From NCBI GenBank assembly GCA_021780315.1, contig JAJXYY010000026.1:102634-166633 (forward strand): a stretch of 64,000 nt of DNA, in the 5' to 3' direction. Position numbers and translations under genes: made by a program. The notes under the pieces are model-generated. The model worked only from the letters and a program-made list of their open reading frames with translations. It was not told the origin of the DNA and did not search any database. Positions 40,374 through 48,220 of this stretch are shown here, in pieces; position 1 is the first letter of the stretch; each line of letters starts with the position of its first letter. This DNA is from Acidobacteriota bacterium. Lineage in GTDB: Bacteria; Acidobacteriota; Terriglobia; Terriglobales; Acidobacteriaceae.

Positions 40374-41480
40374 CTACTCCCTCTTGCCTATTCCCTGCCC
40401 TACAGCCATCGCAACCTGCTGATATCCCGCAGGCACCTCAAATCTCCCCGCATCCACCGCCGCCTCCGAGAAGCCTGACATCTCCGTCTTCGTCTCCATC
40501 AGCACTGCAGTAGTCGCTTCCCCACTCGGCGCGCTCGCCGCAGCCTCCGGCTTCTTCTTCCGCCCAAATCCACCCAGTCCCCCAAATCCACCCAGCTTGC
40601 TCGCGATCGCCGACGCAGCACTCTGTTGTGCCACCTCACCCGCACTCGGCATCGCCGGCCCCTCCGCTGGCAGCGGAGCCTCCGAAGCTGCCGGCAACGG
40701 TTGCCCATTCGTCGTCGTCCCCATCCGCATCACCTGCAGCACCGGAATGCCCTTCAGCTTCGACATCTCCTTCACCAACTCCGCCATCCCCTGCGAGGCC
40801 CCGGGCTGCGAGGCCAGCATCGACGAGTAGTTCGACCCGCTCAGCACCATTCCCATCTTCTCCGCGTACCGCTTGTAGAAATCCCGAACCTCCGCATAGC
40901 CAGCGATATCACTCGCCAGCCACATATCGTTCGTAATCGCCAGTGAGCCCTGCTGCCCCGTCGTCTTGTCCGTCCCATTCGCCATCATCGATAGAATCGA
41001 CTCGTTCGCGCTCGTACCCGACAGATCTTTTGTCGCACCCGTGCTCCGCACCTGCACACGGTACGTCACATCAACATTCTGAGCCTTATCGCTTCCCGGC
41101 TGCTGGCCAGCCTTCTGCTGCTCCTTCGCCTTCGCTGCCGCAGCATCTATCCGTTGCCTCATCTCCTCAAACGTCATCACCGTGTACTGCCGCTTGGCTA
41201 TATCAATCTGCGTGATCGTCCCACGATCCAGATCGACAATCTCCGTCTGGTACTTCCCCACGCGCACCATCCGGTTGCCCTTCACCATCACGGTAGACAC
41301 CATCGGCTCCCCCACCTGCCGTGCGGACTTGCTGAACGCACCCGCCATCTTCATCATCGCCAGCATCGAGCCACCCGTCACCTGGGTCGTCTCCTGATAT
41401 GTAAAGTCTCCATAACAACTCGTCGAAGCCACCGCCCATACCACCAGCACCATCCACCATCTGCATCCATAGTTCTTCAT
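40374..41480 (-). CDS. Exported protein of unknown function
   Basis: 368 residues from the ATG at 41480, which has GGGGAG eight nt upstream and begins a signal peptide (WWMVLVVWAVASTSCYG). The mature part starts FTYQETTQVTGGSM and contains GNRMVRVGKYQTEIVDLDRG followed by a region resembling a substrate-like beta sandwich. Later come a Pro/Ala-rich linker and a short GFGGLGGFGRKKK segment. No family is recognised. Met and Gln content is high. It converges on the phosphatase gene with 36 nt between stops. The longer frame to 41540 has no ribosome-binding site. Confidence 0.75.
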   Translation of the reverse strand: MKNYGCRWWMVLVVWAVASTSCYGDFTYQETTQVTGGSMLAMMKMAGAFSKSARQVGEPMVSTVMVKGNRMVRVGKYQTEIVDLDRGTITQIDIAKRQYTVMTFEEMRQRIDAAAAKAKEQQKAGQQPGSDKAQNVDVTYRVQVRSTGATKDLSGTSANESILSMMANGTDKTTGQQGSLAITNDMWLASDIAGYAEVRDFYKRYAEKMGMVLSGSNYSSMLASQPGASQGMAELVKEMSKLKGIPVLQVMRMGTTTNGQPLPAASEAPLPAEGPAMPSAGEVAQQSAASAIASKLGGFGGLGGFGRKKKPEAAASAPSGEATTAVLMETKTEMSGFSEAAVDAGRFEVPAGYQQVAMAVGQGIGKRE

Positions 41481-41737
41481 CGTCGTATCTCCCCATTGGA
41501 AATAACCACGCAGCCCATAAGGATCATCCCGATCAATCAAAAATGGCCCGGAAACGAGTCACAGCACGTCGGCTTGGCTCCCGCAGGGAGAATATCTCTC
41601 TCGACCCGCCATGCCACCAGTTGCCCGACCGCGAAAGTGTATCAACAATCTACCTCCCTGCGGTAACCAGTTCCGCACCGGCTAAACTCCTAGTCCACTC
41701 CACTGCAACCGGCAATTTGCTCTAAACTAAGAACTCA

Positions 41738-43066
41738 ATGTCCATTCAGATCATCCGTCCCGCCCTCAACTTCCAAGGCTCTGTAACTCTTCCCGGCGAC
41801 AAGTCCATCTCTCACCGCTACGCCATGCTCGCCGGCCTCGCCGAGGGCACCACCCGCCTATCCAACTTCTCTACCGGAGCCGATCCCCACTCCTCCCTCG
41901 CCTGCATGGCCGCCCTCGGCGCCACCGTCGTGCACAACCCCGACAAAACCATCGAAATAACCGGCACCGCTGGCCACTTTATCCAGCCCGAGCACCCCCT
42001 CGACTGCGGCAACTCCGGCTCCACCATGCGAATGCTCGCCGGTCTCATCGCCCCCCATCCCCACCACTTCACCCTCATCGGCGACCACTCCCTCACCCTC
42101 CGCCCCATGGAGCGCATCCGCAAACCCCTCGCCGCCATGGGCGCAGAGATCCACCTCACCGGTGGCGACGGTGCCTCAGGAGGACACGCCCCCATCAATA
42201 TCTACGGTGGTCCCCTCCACGCCATCGACTTCGACACCCCCATCCCCTCCGCCCAGGTCAAAACCGCCGTCCTCTTCGCCGGCCTCCAAGCCGAAGGCAC
42301 CACCAGCCTCTCCGAATCAGTCCGCACCCGCGACCACTCCGAGCACGCCCTCCGCGCCTTCCGTGCCACCCTCACCCGTGCCAGCGCCAGCGCCCCCGGT
42401 CACCTGGACCGCCTCAGCATCCCCGGACACCAGAAACTCCATGCCATCAACGCCACCGTCCCAGGAGACATCTCTTCCGCAGCATTCTTCCTCTGCGCCG
42501 CACTCCTCTTCCCGGACTCCAACCTCATCCTCGACTCCATCGGCATGAACCCCACCCGCGCCGCGCTCCTCGACGTCATCGCCGCTCTCGGCGGACGCAT
42601 CAAGGTCCTCAACGTCGAAGAGCACCACGGTGAACTCATCGGCACCATTCAGGTCACCACCAACCCCGGCGGCTTCAACGGAACCACCATCTCCGGCTCC
42701 CTCTCCGCCCAACTCATCGACGAGCTTCCCGTCATCGCCGCCATCGCTCCCTACACCCGTGACGGCATCACCATCCGCGACGCCAAGGAACTCCGCGTCA
42801 AAGAGTCCGACCGTATCGCCCTCGTCGCCAAGAACCTAAAAGCCATGGGTGCCACCCTAACCGAGCACGAAGACGGCCTCACCATCCCAGGCGGACAAAA
42901 ACTCCACGGAGCCCAGATCGACTCCGGCACCGACCACCGCATCGCCATGGCCTTCTCCATCGCCGCCCTCCGCGCCACTGGCGAAACCGAAATCCACGGA
43001 GCCGAAGCCGCAGCCATCTCCTTCCCCGAGTTCTTCACCCACCTCGACACCCTCAGCCAGCGCTAA
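41738..43066 (+). CDS. aroA: 5-enolpyruvylshikimate-3-phosphate synthase, class II
   Basis: Sixth step of the shikimate pathway: joins phosphoenolpyruvate to shikimate-3-P. 442 residues. GDKS (20-23), SAQVK (171-175), RDHSE (198-202) and NPTR (271-274) are the four motifs that define class II enzymes, the group containing the CP4 enzyme with natural tolerance to glyphosate. DCGNSGSTMRMLAG and KESDRIA are also present. No Shine-Dalgarno sequence is present; TAAACT lies 9 nt before the ATG. Other shikimate genes are not in the window. Confidence 0.96.
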   Translation: MSIQIIRPALNFQGSVTLPGDKSISHRYAMLAGLAEGTTRLSNFSTGADPHSSLACMAALGATVVHNPDKTIEITGTAGHFIQPEHPLDCGNSGSTMRMLAGLIAPHPHHFTLIGDHSLTLRPMERIRKPLAAMGAEIHLTGGDGASGGHAPINIYGGPLHAIDFDTPIPSAQVKTAVLFAGLQAEGTTSLSESVRTRDHSEHALRAFRATLTRASASAPGHLDRLSIPGHQKLHAINATVPGDISSAAFFLCAALLFPDSNLILDSIGMNPTRAALLDVIAALGGRIKVLNVEEHHGELIGTIQVTTNPGGFNGTTISGSLSAQLIDELPVIAAIAPYTRDGITIRDAKELRVKESDRIALVAKNLKAMGATLTEHEDGLTIPGGQKLHGAQIDSGTDHRIAMAFSIAALRATGETEIHGAEAAAISFPEFFTHLDTLSQR

Positions 43067-43119
43067 CTTGCACCACATGTCAACCGTCCAGCGAACCGCA
43101 ACATCATACAGAGGAAAGC

Positions 43120-44232
43120 ATGGCGTTCCCGACACCCGACAACTCGCGTGCCATCTTCATCGCAGAGATCGAGCAGTTCGGCGGCGCCGAGCGAAGTATC
43201 CTCGCCCTCTCGCGCTGGCTCTATGAGCAAAGGATAAACAGCTACCTCGTCACCTACATCGACCACTGCAACATAGCAAAATACGCAACTCATCCCCTCA
43301 ACGTCGTCGAACTCAAACCCGCCCCTGGCGTTCGAAACAAGATCGCCGCTCTCCGCCGGCACTTCTCCTCATACCAGTCAGCCCCCAAGCCCCTCTTATC
43401 GGGCTACCAACCCGCCCTCCACGCCACACTTGCCGGCATGCGCGGCTTCCACGATCTCATGCACGACACCCCCGCCCTCTTTGGCGACCAGCAAACCCGA
43501 ACCCCCTTGCAGCATCTCCGCATCGCCATCTCCAGCCTCATCGTTGGCTACGGCCTCCGCAGCGGAGGCTCTACCATCGTCACCAGCGAGTTCCTTCGCG
43601 ACGACTGCCGCAAGCAATTCGGCGTCACCGCCAAAATCGTCCGCATGGGCGGCCTCGCCGATCCCAGTGGCTTCCACCTTCGCCCCGTCACCCGCGAGCT
43701 TCGCATGCTCTCCGTCTGCCGCATCGAAGAGAACAAGCGCATCGACTGGCTCCTGCAAGCCCTCGCCGACCTGGAGCACCGGCAGCCATCCCTGTCATCC
43801 CGCGTCGATTGGCGCCTCGATCTCGTCGGCAAAGGCTCCCTAATCGAACCCCTCCGCGCCATGGCCGCCAACCTCGGAATCGGCAACCGCGTCATCTTCC
43901 ACGGCTTCGTCTCCGACGAGGATCTGCTCCCCCTCTACGCCTCCGCGCACCTGTTCCTCATGCCCGCCGTCCAGGGCTACGGAATCCCCGGCATCGAAGC
44001 GCTCCAGCGCGGCATCCCCATCCTCCTCCACCGCGAGTCCGGCGTCAGCGATATCCTCCTCGACACCCCCTGGGCCACGGTCCTCCACGGCGGCAAAGAA
44101 GCCACTACCCCTGCACTATCCTCTGCAATAGAAAACGCCATCGTCGGCAAACATCACGCCGTCCCGCTGCTCGATCTCCCCACCGAAGACCAGTGGGCCC
44201 ACCAGGTAGCCCAACTCTGCAACTGGCTCTAA
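43120..44232 (+). CDS. Glycosyltransferase family 4-like protein
   Basis: 370 residues with a GT-B architecture. The N-terminal half has an EQFGGAERSILAL motif that is typical of GT4 enzymes. The C-terminal half has SVCRIEENKRIDWLLQAL, LVGKGSLIEPL, VIFHGFVSDEDLLPLYASAHLFLMPA and a donor-site EALQRGIPI stretch. The sugar and acceptor are unknown; cell-envelope glycans are likely. The ribosome-binding site GAGGAAA precedes the ATG. It is 53 nt after aroA and may share its transcript. Confidence 0.9.
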   Translation: MAFPTPDNSRAIFIAEIEQFGGAERSILALSRWLYEQRINSYLVTYIDHCNIAKYATHPLNVVELKPAPGVRNKIAALRRHFSSYQSAPKPLLSGYQPALHATLAGMRGFHDLMHDTPALFGDQQTRTPLQHLRIAISSLIVGYGLRSGGSTIVTSEFLRDDCRKQFGVTAKIVRMGGLADPSGFHLRPVTRELRMLSVCRIEENKRIDWLLQALADLEHRQPSLSSRVDWRLDLVGKGSLIEPLRAMAANLGIGNRVIFHGFVSDEDLLPLYASAHLFLMPAVQGYGIPGIEALQRGIPILLHRESGVSDILLDTPWATVLHGGKEATTPALSSAIENAIVGKHHAVPLLDLPTEDQWAHQVAQLCNWL

Positions 44233-44252
44233 CCCTCTTCGACCACTTCCAC

Positions 44253-44765
44253 CTACATCTTGTACCGCCCCATCTCATCGTCGTTCAAATTCTCCAGCCA
44301 CCGCCGCATCTCATCCGCATTCACGCTCGTCCCGCCGTTCGCCACCTGCTTCGAACTCTCCAGCACCTTACGGTTCGCATAGATCGGACAATCCCACCGC
44401 AGCGCCAGCGCAATCGCATCTGATGGCCGCGCATCCATCGCCACCGCCTCTCCTGCCTGCTCCATCCAGATCACCGCATAGAACGTATCGTCCCGCAACT
44501 CGCTCACCACAATCTTCCGCACCACCGCCCCCAGCCCACGCGCCATGTTCTGCAACAGATCGTGCGTCATTGGCCGCGGAGTCGCCGTCTTCTCCAACTC
44601 CAGCGCAATCGCATTCGCTTCAAAGATCCCCACCCAGATCGGCAGTACCGAATCGCCCTCCACATCCTTCAGCACCACAATCGGCATATTCGTTACCGGG
44701 TCCATCATCAACCCGCGAATCTCCATCTCTACTTCATCCGCACCGCGTTCGGACATCGTTGTCAT
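44253..44765 (-). CDS. Bifunctional nuclease family (DUF151) protein
   Basis: A 170-residue protein of the BFN/DUF151 family, named for nuclease activity reported in plant members; the bacterial role is unsettled. Conserved text includes MEIRGLMMDPVTNMPIVVL, LPIWVGIFEANAIALEL and MDARPSDAIALALR. The start could also be 44777 or 44756; I chose 44765 because GGTGAG precedes it. The open frame beyond 44780 overlaps miaB and is not real. It follows the miaB stop closely, so the two are probably one transcript. Confidence 0.86.
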   Translation of the reverse strand: MTTMSERGADEVEMEIRGLMMDPVTNMPIVVLKDVEGDSVLPIWVGIFEANAIALELEKTATPRPMTHDLLQNMARGLGAVVRKIVVSELRDDTFYAVIWMEQAGEAVAMDARPSDAIALALRWDCPIYANRKVLESSKQVANGGTSVNADEMRRWLENLNDDEMGRYKM

Positions 44766-44779
44766 CGGCTCACCCATTC

Positions 44780-46165
44780 CTAATTCAACACTACAAATTG
44801 CGGCTGACGAACCACCGGAACATACCGCACCGCATCCGGTCCCACCGCCAACGCCTCTCCCACCAGGCAATTCGGCAGCGTCTTCGTTATCCGCACCGGA
44901 ACATAACTCCCCACCGGCGGCATCCCCACCTCCCCGGCGCCCATCACAAAGTTAACCGTCTTGTTCTGCGTGCTCCGCCCAACCACCTGCATCCGCGCCA
45001 TATTGTGGCTCTCCACCATGCACTCCTGCACCTCGTTCAGATGCCGCCCATAGTGTTCCCGCTGTATCTCCCGCTGCCTGTCCATCAATATCCGCAGCCG
45101 CTCCGTCTTCACTTCCTCCGGTATCGAGTCCACCATCCCCACCGCCGGAGTATTCGGCCGCGGCGAAAACTTGAACGCAAACACCGCGTCATACTTCACC
45201 GCATCCAACAGCGTAATCGTCTCCTCGAAATCCGCGTCTGTCTCTCCCGGAAACCCCACAATCATGTCGCTCGTTATGCTGATGTCCCGCTTCGCCCCAT
45301 GGATCCAGCTCATCCGCTCCAGGTACCACTCCCGCGAATACTCCCGCGCCATCGCCTTCAGCACCGCCGTCGACCCCGACTGCACCGGCAGATGAATATG
45401 ATCGCAAAGCGTCGGCGTCGCATCGATCGCCTCCACAATGTCCCGCGTAAAGTCCCGCGGATGCGAAGTCGTAAACCTCACCCGCTTCACGCCCTCAATC
45501 TCACCCACCGCCACCAGCAACTCCGCAAAGCTCATCCGCCCCGAAGGGTCCCGGTACGAGTTCACATTCTGCCCCAGAAACTGGATCTCCGTGAACCCCA
45601 TATCCGCCATCTTCCGCGCCTCTACCAGCACCGAAGCAGCCGTCCGGCTCCGCTCCTTGCCCCGCGTATACGGCACCACGCAGTACGCGCAAAACTTGTC
45701 GCAACCTTCAATAATCGTGATGTATCCACGGTGCGGATTCGACCTCGCCGTAAACTCCGTCTCAAACGTCTCATCCGTCTGCCGGTCATCCAGCCCCGTG
45801 ATCCGCGTCTCCCCCGCCTCCAGTCGAGCCAGCATCTCCGGCAGGTTCCTGTAGCTCGCCGACCCCGCCACCAGCGACACATACGGGGCCTTCTCGAAGA
45901 TCTTCTCCCCCTCCTGCTGCGCCACGCACCCAATCACGGCAAACCGCTTGCCCTCACCCTGCAGCTTCTTGTACTCATTCAGCCGATGAAACACCTTCTG
46001 CTCGGCCTTATCCCTGATCGAACAGGTGTTATACAGAATCAGCCCCGCATCCACCTCATCCTGCACCCGCGCATAACCCTGCTGCTCCAGCGTCCCAATC
46101 ACCTTCTCGGAGTCATGGGCATTCATCTGACAGCCAAACGTCTCGATATAAAAAGTCTTACTCAC
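44780..46165 (-). CDS. miaB: tRNA-2-methylthio-N6-dimethylallyladenosine synthase
   Basis: Radical-SAM methylthiotransferase that makes ms2i6A37 in tRNAs reading UNN codons. 461 residues from a GTG start. The N-terminal UPF0004 domain has FYIETFGCQMNAHDSEK and NTCSIRDKAE with iron-sulfur cysteines, the radical-SAM domain has CDKFCAYCVVP, and the C-terminus is a TRAM domain. The GTG at 46165 is chosen since the protein then begins VSKTFYIETFGCQMN; TATACT (46172-46177) lies 6 nt upstream, consistent with a leaderless mRNA. The frame extends to 46222 without support. Confidence 0.95.
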   Translation of the reverse strand: MSKTFYIETFGCQMNAHDSEKVIGTLEQQGYARVQDEVDAGLILYNTCSIRDKAEQKVFHRLNEYKKLQGEGKRFAVIGCVAQQEGEKIFEKAPYVSLVAGSASYRNLPEMLARLEAGETRITGLDDRQTDETFETEFTARSNPHRGYITIIEGCDKFCAYCVVPYTRGKERSRTAASVLVEARKMADMGFTEIQFLGQNVNSYRDPSGRMSFAELLVAVGEIEGVKRVRFTTSHPRDFTRDIVEAIDATPTLCDHIHLPVQSGSTAVLKAMAREYSREWYLERMSWIHGAKRDISITSDMIVGFPGETDADFEETITLLDAVKYDAVFAFKFSPRPNTPAVGMVDSIPEEVKTERLRILMDRQREIQREHYGRHLNEVQECMVESHNMARMQVVGRSTQNKTVNFVMGAGEVGMPPVGSYVPVRITKTLPNCLVGEALAVGPDAVRYVPVVRQPQFVVLN

Positions 46166-46171
46166 CCCACC

Positions 46172-46177
46172 AGTATA
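46172..46177 (-). promoter_or_regulatory. Candidate -10 element for a leaderless miaB mRNA
   Basis: Minus-strand TATACT is separated by six bases (GGTGGG) from the GTG start. The G-rich spacer could also serve as a weak ribosome-binding site. Confidence 0.4.
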
Positions 46178-46240
46178 TCGCCCATACCCAACCCCATGGC
46201 TCCCCCAACTCTCGCCCGTCATCCTTGCCTTGGGTGGGAG

Positions 46241-46377
46241 CGCAGGGCTTCAGCCCTGCGAAAACCGCCAAACAAAAAGGGGCTTTAGCCCCGGACCATT
46301 GCATTTGCTTTAAGGTAGGCGAGGGCTTTAGCCCTCGCAATAAAACCAACCACAAACCCGGGCGTTAGCCCCTGGGG
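46241..46377. repeat. REP-like cluster of four GGGCTTTAGCCC hairpins
   Basis: Four hairpins share the core GGGC(T/G)T(T/C)AGCCC at 46245-46256, 46280-46291, 46323-46334 and 46360-46371, spaced 35-43 nt. The first and third have 9-bp arms (CGCAGGGCT and GCGAGGGCT), the second has six and the fourth is shortest. They lie between miaB and the tRNA-Glu genes. The pattern is like REP/BIME elements; similar palindromes are frequent between genes in Acidobacteriota as far as I recall. Confidence 0.75.
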
Positions 46378-46446
46378 TATGCCTTCTGGTCGCTGCCAAA
46401 AATAGCCGTCGAAGTCCCCGGCAAAAATAATCATCAGTTGTCTTTT

Positions 46447-46523
46447 TGGTAGCGCCACCGGGGCTCGAACCCGGACTCTCAGCCTTGAAAGGGCCGCGTG
46501 TTAACCAGTTACACCATGGCGCC
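46447..46523 (-). tRNA. tRNA-Glu (anticodon TTC)
   Basis: 77 nt including an encoded CCA. The acceptor stem GGCGCCA / TGGCGCT, D arm with AACTGGTTA, anticodon loop CTTTCAA and T arm CCGGG-TTCGAGC-CCCGG are all present. It reads GAA (and GAG by wobble). It is downstream of the CTC gene and probably shares its transcript. Confidence 0.96.
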
Positions 46524-46593
46524 AAAACACACAATATCCTTACTTTTCAACGATATCCCACTTGTCACTAAGCATCAGAGACAGAGACAAGGT

Positions 46594-46670
46594 TGGTAGC
46601 GTTACCGGGGCTCGAACCCGGACTCTTCGCCTTGAGAGGGCGACGTGTTAACCAGTTACACCATAACGCC
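46594..46670 (-). tRNA. tRNA-Glu (anticodon CTC)
   Basis: 77 nt with encoded CCA. Acceptor stem GGCGTTA / TAACGCT, anticodon loop CTCTCAA, and T arm identical to the TTC gene. It reads GAG. It is separated by 70 nt from tRNA-Glu(TTC); the two arose by duplication, differing mainly in the acceptor and anticodon stems. Confidence 0.96.
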
Positions 46671-46712
46671 AAACATACCGCAGGAGGTTGTCCTCTCCAG
46701 CGCACTTCCTAA

Positions 46713-46741
46713 AGTATAGCAAGCTCAACCTCTAAACTCAA
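46713..46741 (-). promoter_or_regulatory. Sigma-70 promoter of the tRNA-Glu pair
   Basis: On the minus strand TTGAGT (46741-46736), a 17-bp spacer and TATACT (46718-46713) lie 42 nt before the mature 5' end of tRNA-Glu(CTC), giving a leader of about 35 nt. Confidence 0.75.
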
Positions 46742-46933
46742 CCCTCCCCCACGCCAAACCACCACCTACAAAATATTCGCCAACCCACCCTCCCCATTTG
46801 CACGCCAAAATCGCATGTCAAGCCCCCCACACCACCCATCTTCCCGCAACCCCAAGCAAACAAGTCACATACCACCCCCACCCCAACTGACAAAATCCCC
46901 CTGCCTAACCGCTACAATTAAATCAGCAAGCAA
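46742..46933. other. Intergenic stretch with no recognised feature
   Basis: C/A-rich sequence between the tRNA promoter and the terminator at 46934. No protein-like frame, tRNA or repeat was seen. The whole gene-free stretch is 46671-47092; its other contents are listed separately. Confidence 0.5.
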
Positions 46934-46962
46934 AAACGCCCCAGCCATAAGCCGGGGCGTTT
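46934..46962 (-). terminator. Terminator downstream of the DUF507 gene pair
   Basis: AAACGCCCC / GGGGCGTTT forms a 9-bp stem continued by GC/GC after one mismatch, with loop CATAA. On the minus strand a T5 run follows, so it can end the DUF507 transcript; on the plus strand CTCTTTTA follows, so it may work both ways. Confidence 0.8.
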
Positions 46963-46981
46963 CTCTTTTAGAATCAAGACT

Positions 46982-47010
46982 TTGCAAATAAAGTCCTTGC
47001 TTTCAATACT
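46982..47010 (+). promoter_or_regulatory. Candidate promoter pointing into the antisense strand of the DUF507 pair
   Basis: TTGCAA, a 17-bp spacer and AATACT could start a plus-strand RNA near 47017, running antisense to both DUF507 genes. No convincing protein is encoded there. Confidence 0.3.
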
Positions 47011-47092
47011 TTAGCGCAACATGCAACAGAAGTCCAAAGCTATCCGCCATCGAATGAAGACTTTAGCACAAATCGACTACAGGGGGGGGGAC

Positions 47093-47368
47093 CTATATAC
47101 CCAGCTTCTTCACTTCATCGTTATAGTACTTCCGATAAAGGATGTCCCACTCCTGCGTGCCTTCCAGAATGATCTTCCGCTGCGACGAGATCTTCAGCCG
47201 GGCTGCAGCATCAATCTTGGTCTCTTCCATCAGCAGCTTCTCCAGGGCCTTGCGAGCCTCCTGGCGAATCATGTTGCGCTCTTCCAGAAAGTCCACCTGG
47301 TCCAACTCCGCCAGGGTATCCGCCACCGTATGCGCCAGCTTGTTCAGTTTGTCGCGAGAGATTCTCAC
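47093..47368 (-). CDS. DUF507 family protein
   Basis: 91 residues, very charged and helical, starting MRISRDKLNKLAHTVADTLAEL and ending YRKYYNDEVKKLGI, both typical of DUF507. The function of the family is unknown; no membrane or signal segment is present. Its ATG overlaps the stop of the preceding DUF507 gene by four bases (ATGA), so the two are translationally coupled and may form a heteromer. A G9 run lies just beyond the stop (47082-47090). Confidence 0.9.
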   Translation of the reverse strand: MRISRDKLNKLAHTVADTLAELDQVDFLEERNMIRQEARKALEKLLMEETKIDAAARLKISSQRKIILEGTQEWDILYRKYYNDEVKKLGI

Positions 47369-47643
47369 AGCACCGCCTTGTACTTGCGGGCCAGTTCGTT
47401 CTTCACCTTCTTGAACATCTCCGGATAGCTCGCGCCCGTCTTCCGCATGTCGTCCTGGAACGCTTCGAGGATCACCCGCACCTCGTCGTTGATCCGGTCC
47501 TCCAGCGACAGTTCATCCACCATCGCGGCAGAAACACGCTCGTTCACTACGGCATAATTCGCCGTACTGATCATCTTCTCCGCCACCAGATGTTTCACCG
47601 TCTGGCGCGCCAGATACCCAACGTAATCTTTAGAAAAAATCAT
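47365..47643 (-). CDS. DUF507 family protein, second copy
   Basis: 92 residues beginning MIFSKDYVGYLARQTVKHLV and rich in charged helices (EDRINDEVRVILEAFQDDMRK). It is a diverged paralogue of the downstream protein. The start at 47643 has GAGGAAAG just upstream; the longer frame to 47970 runs into the divergent neighbour and is rejected. First gene of the coupled pair. Function unknown. Confidence 0.88.
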   Translation of the reverse strand: MIFSKDYVGYLARQTVKHLVAEKMISTANYAVVNERVSAAMVDELSLEDRINDEVRVILEAFQDDMRKTGASYPEMFKKVKNELARKYKAVL

Positions 47644-47746
47644 TGACTTTCCTCTGAATATACCATGCGATTCCCTGCCACCCTGCCCCACCCTCCATTT
47701 CCACAGCCCCACCCCGTTCACCGTTTTCTGAGACAATAGCCTTTCG

Positions 47747-48211
47747 ATGCAACCCGATAACCTCATCTCGCTCAAAGACGACATGGTGGCCTTCATCGCC
47801 GGCCACGGCATGCGCCGATTCAACGGCTTCATCACCGAAGAAGTCCCCACCGTCCTCTTCGAAGAAGAGAACCCCGACGGCTGGAAAGATTTCGTCGAAC
47901 ACGCCAAAGCCGCCGGCGCCCCCTTCGTCACCATGAGCGAAGTCACCCTAGAAAAATCCGACATCGCCATCCTCCTCGATCAACTACGCGAACAGGCCTT
48001 CGCCGACGACGACCCCTCCGAGATCGACGACGCAGAATACCTCATCCATCATGTCGGCAAAGTAGGCTACCTCCAGCTCGGCTTCGCCCACCAGGGCGTC
48101 ATGTTCATCTTCGAGATCGCCACCGACTGGTACGACCGTTTCCAGGACCTTATCGAGATCGTCGCCGACCTCGGTGGCATCGTAGTCGACGACTCCGACA
48201 GCGACGGCTGA
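47747..48211 (+). CDS. Conserved-looking acidic protein of unknown function
   Basis: 154 residues, strongly acidic, without signal peptide or membrane segment. It contains MVAFIAGHGMRRFNGFITEE, a patterned middle (EKSDIAILLDQLREQAF) and DRFQDLIEIVADLGGIVVDD near the end, with alternating strands and helices of a compact fold. I do not recognise the family. It is nine nt before recJ and likely co-transcribed, so a link to DNA maintenance is possible but unproven. There is no Shine-Dalgarno sequence. Confidence 0.78.
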   Translation: MQPDNLISLKDDMVAFIAGHGMRRFNGFITEEVPTVLFEEENPDGWKDFVEHAKAAGAPFVTMSEVTLEKSDIAILLDQLREQAFADDDPSEIDDAEYLIHHVGKVGYLQLGFAHQGVMFIFEIATDWYDRFQDLIEIVADLGGIVVDDSDSDG

Positions 48212-48220
48212 TCCTGCCGC

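Noticed and set aside
44423..46288. 621-codon frame opposite miaB
   Set aside because: His/Pro/Arg-rich shadow of a well-supported miaB.
46390..46446. Possible terminator after tRNA-Glu(TTC)
   Set aside because: A TATTTTT run is present, but the candidate stem has only four pairs.
46158..46534. Two short minus-strand frames over the hairpin cluster and tRNA-Glu(TTC)
   Set aside because: They arise from translation of the REP-like palindromes and of a tRNA gene.
47021..47428. 135-codon plus-strand frame opposite the DUF507 pair
   Set aside because: No coding pattern; the DUF507 proteins on the other strand are convincing. Any transcript here would more likely be noncoding.
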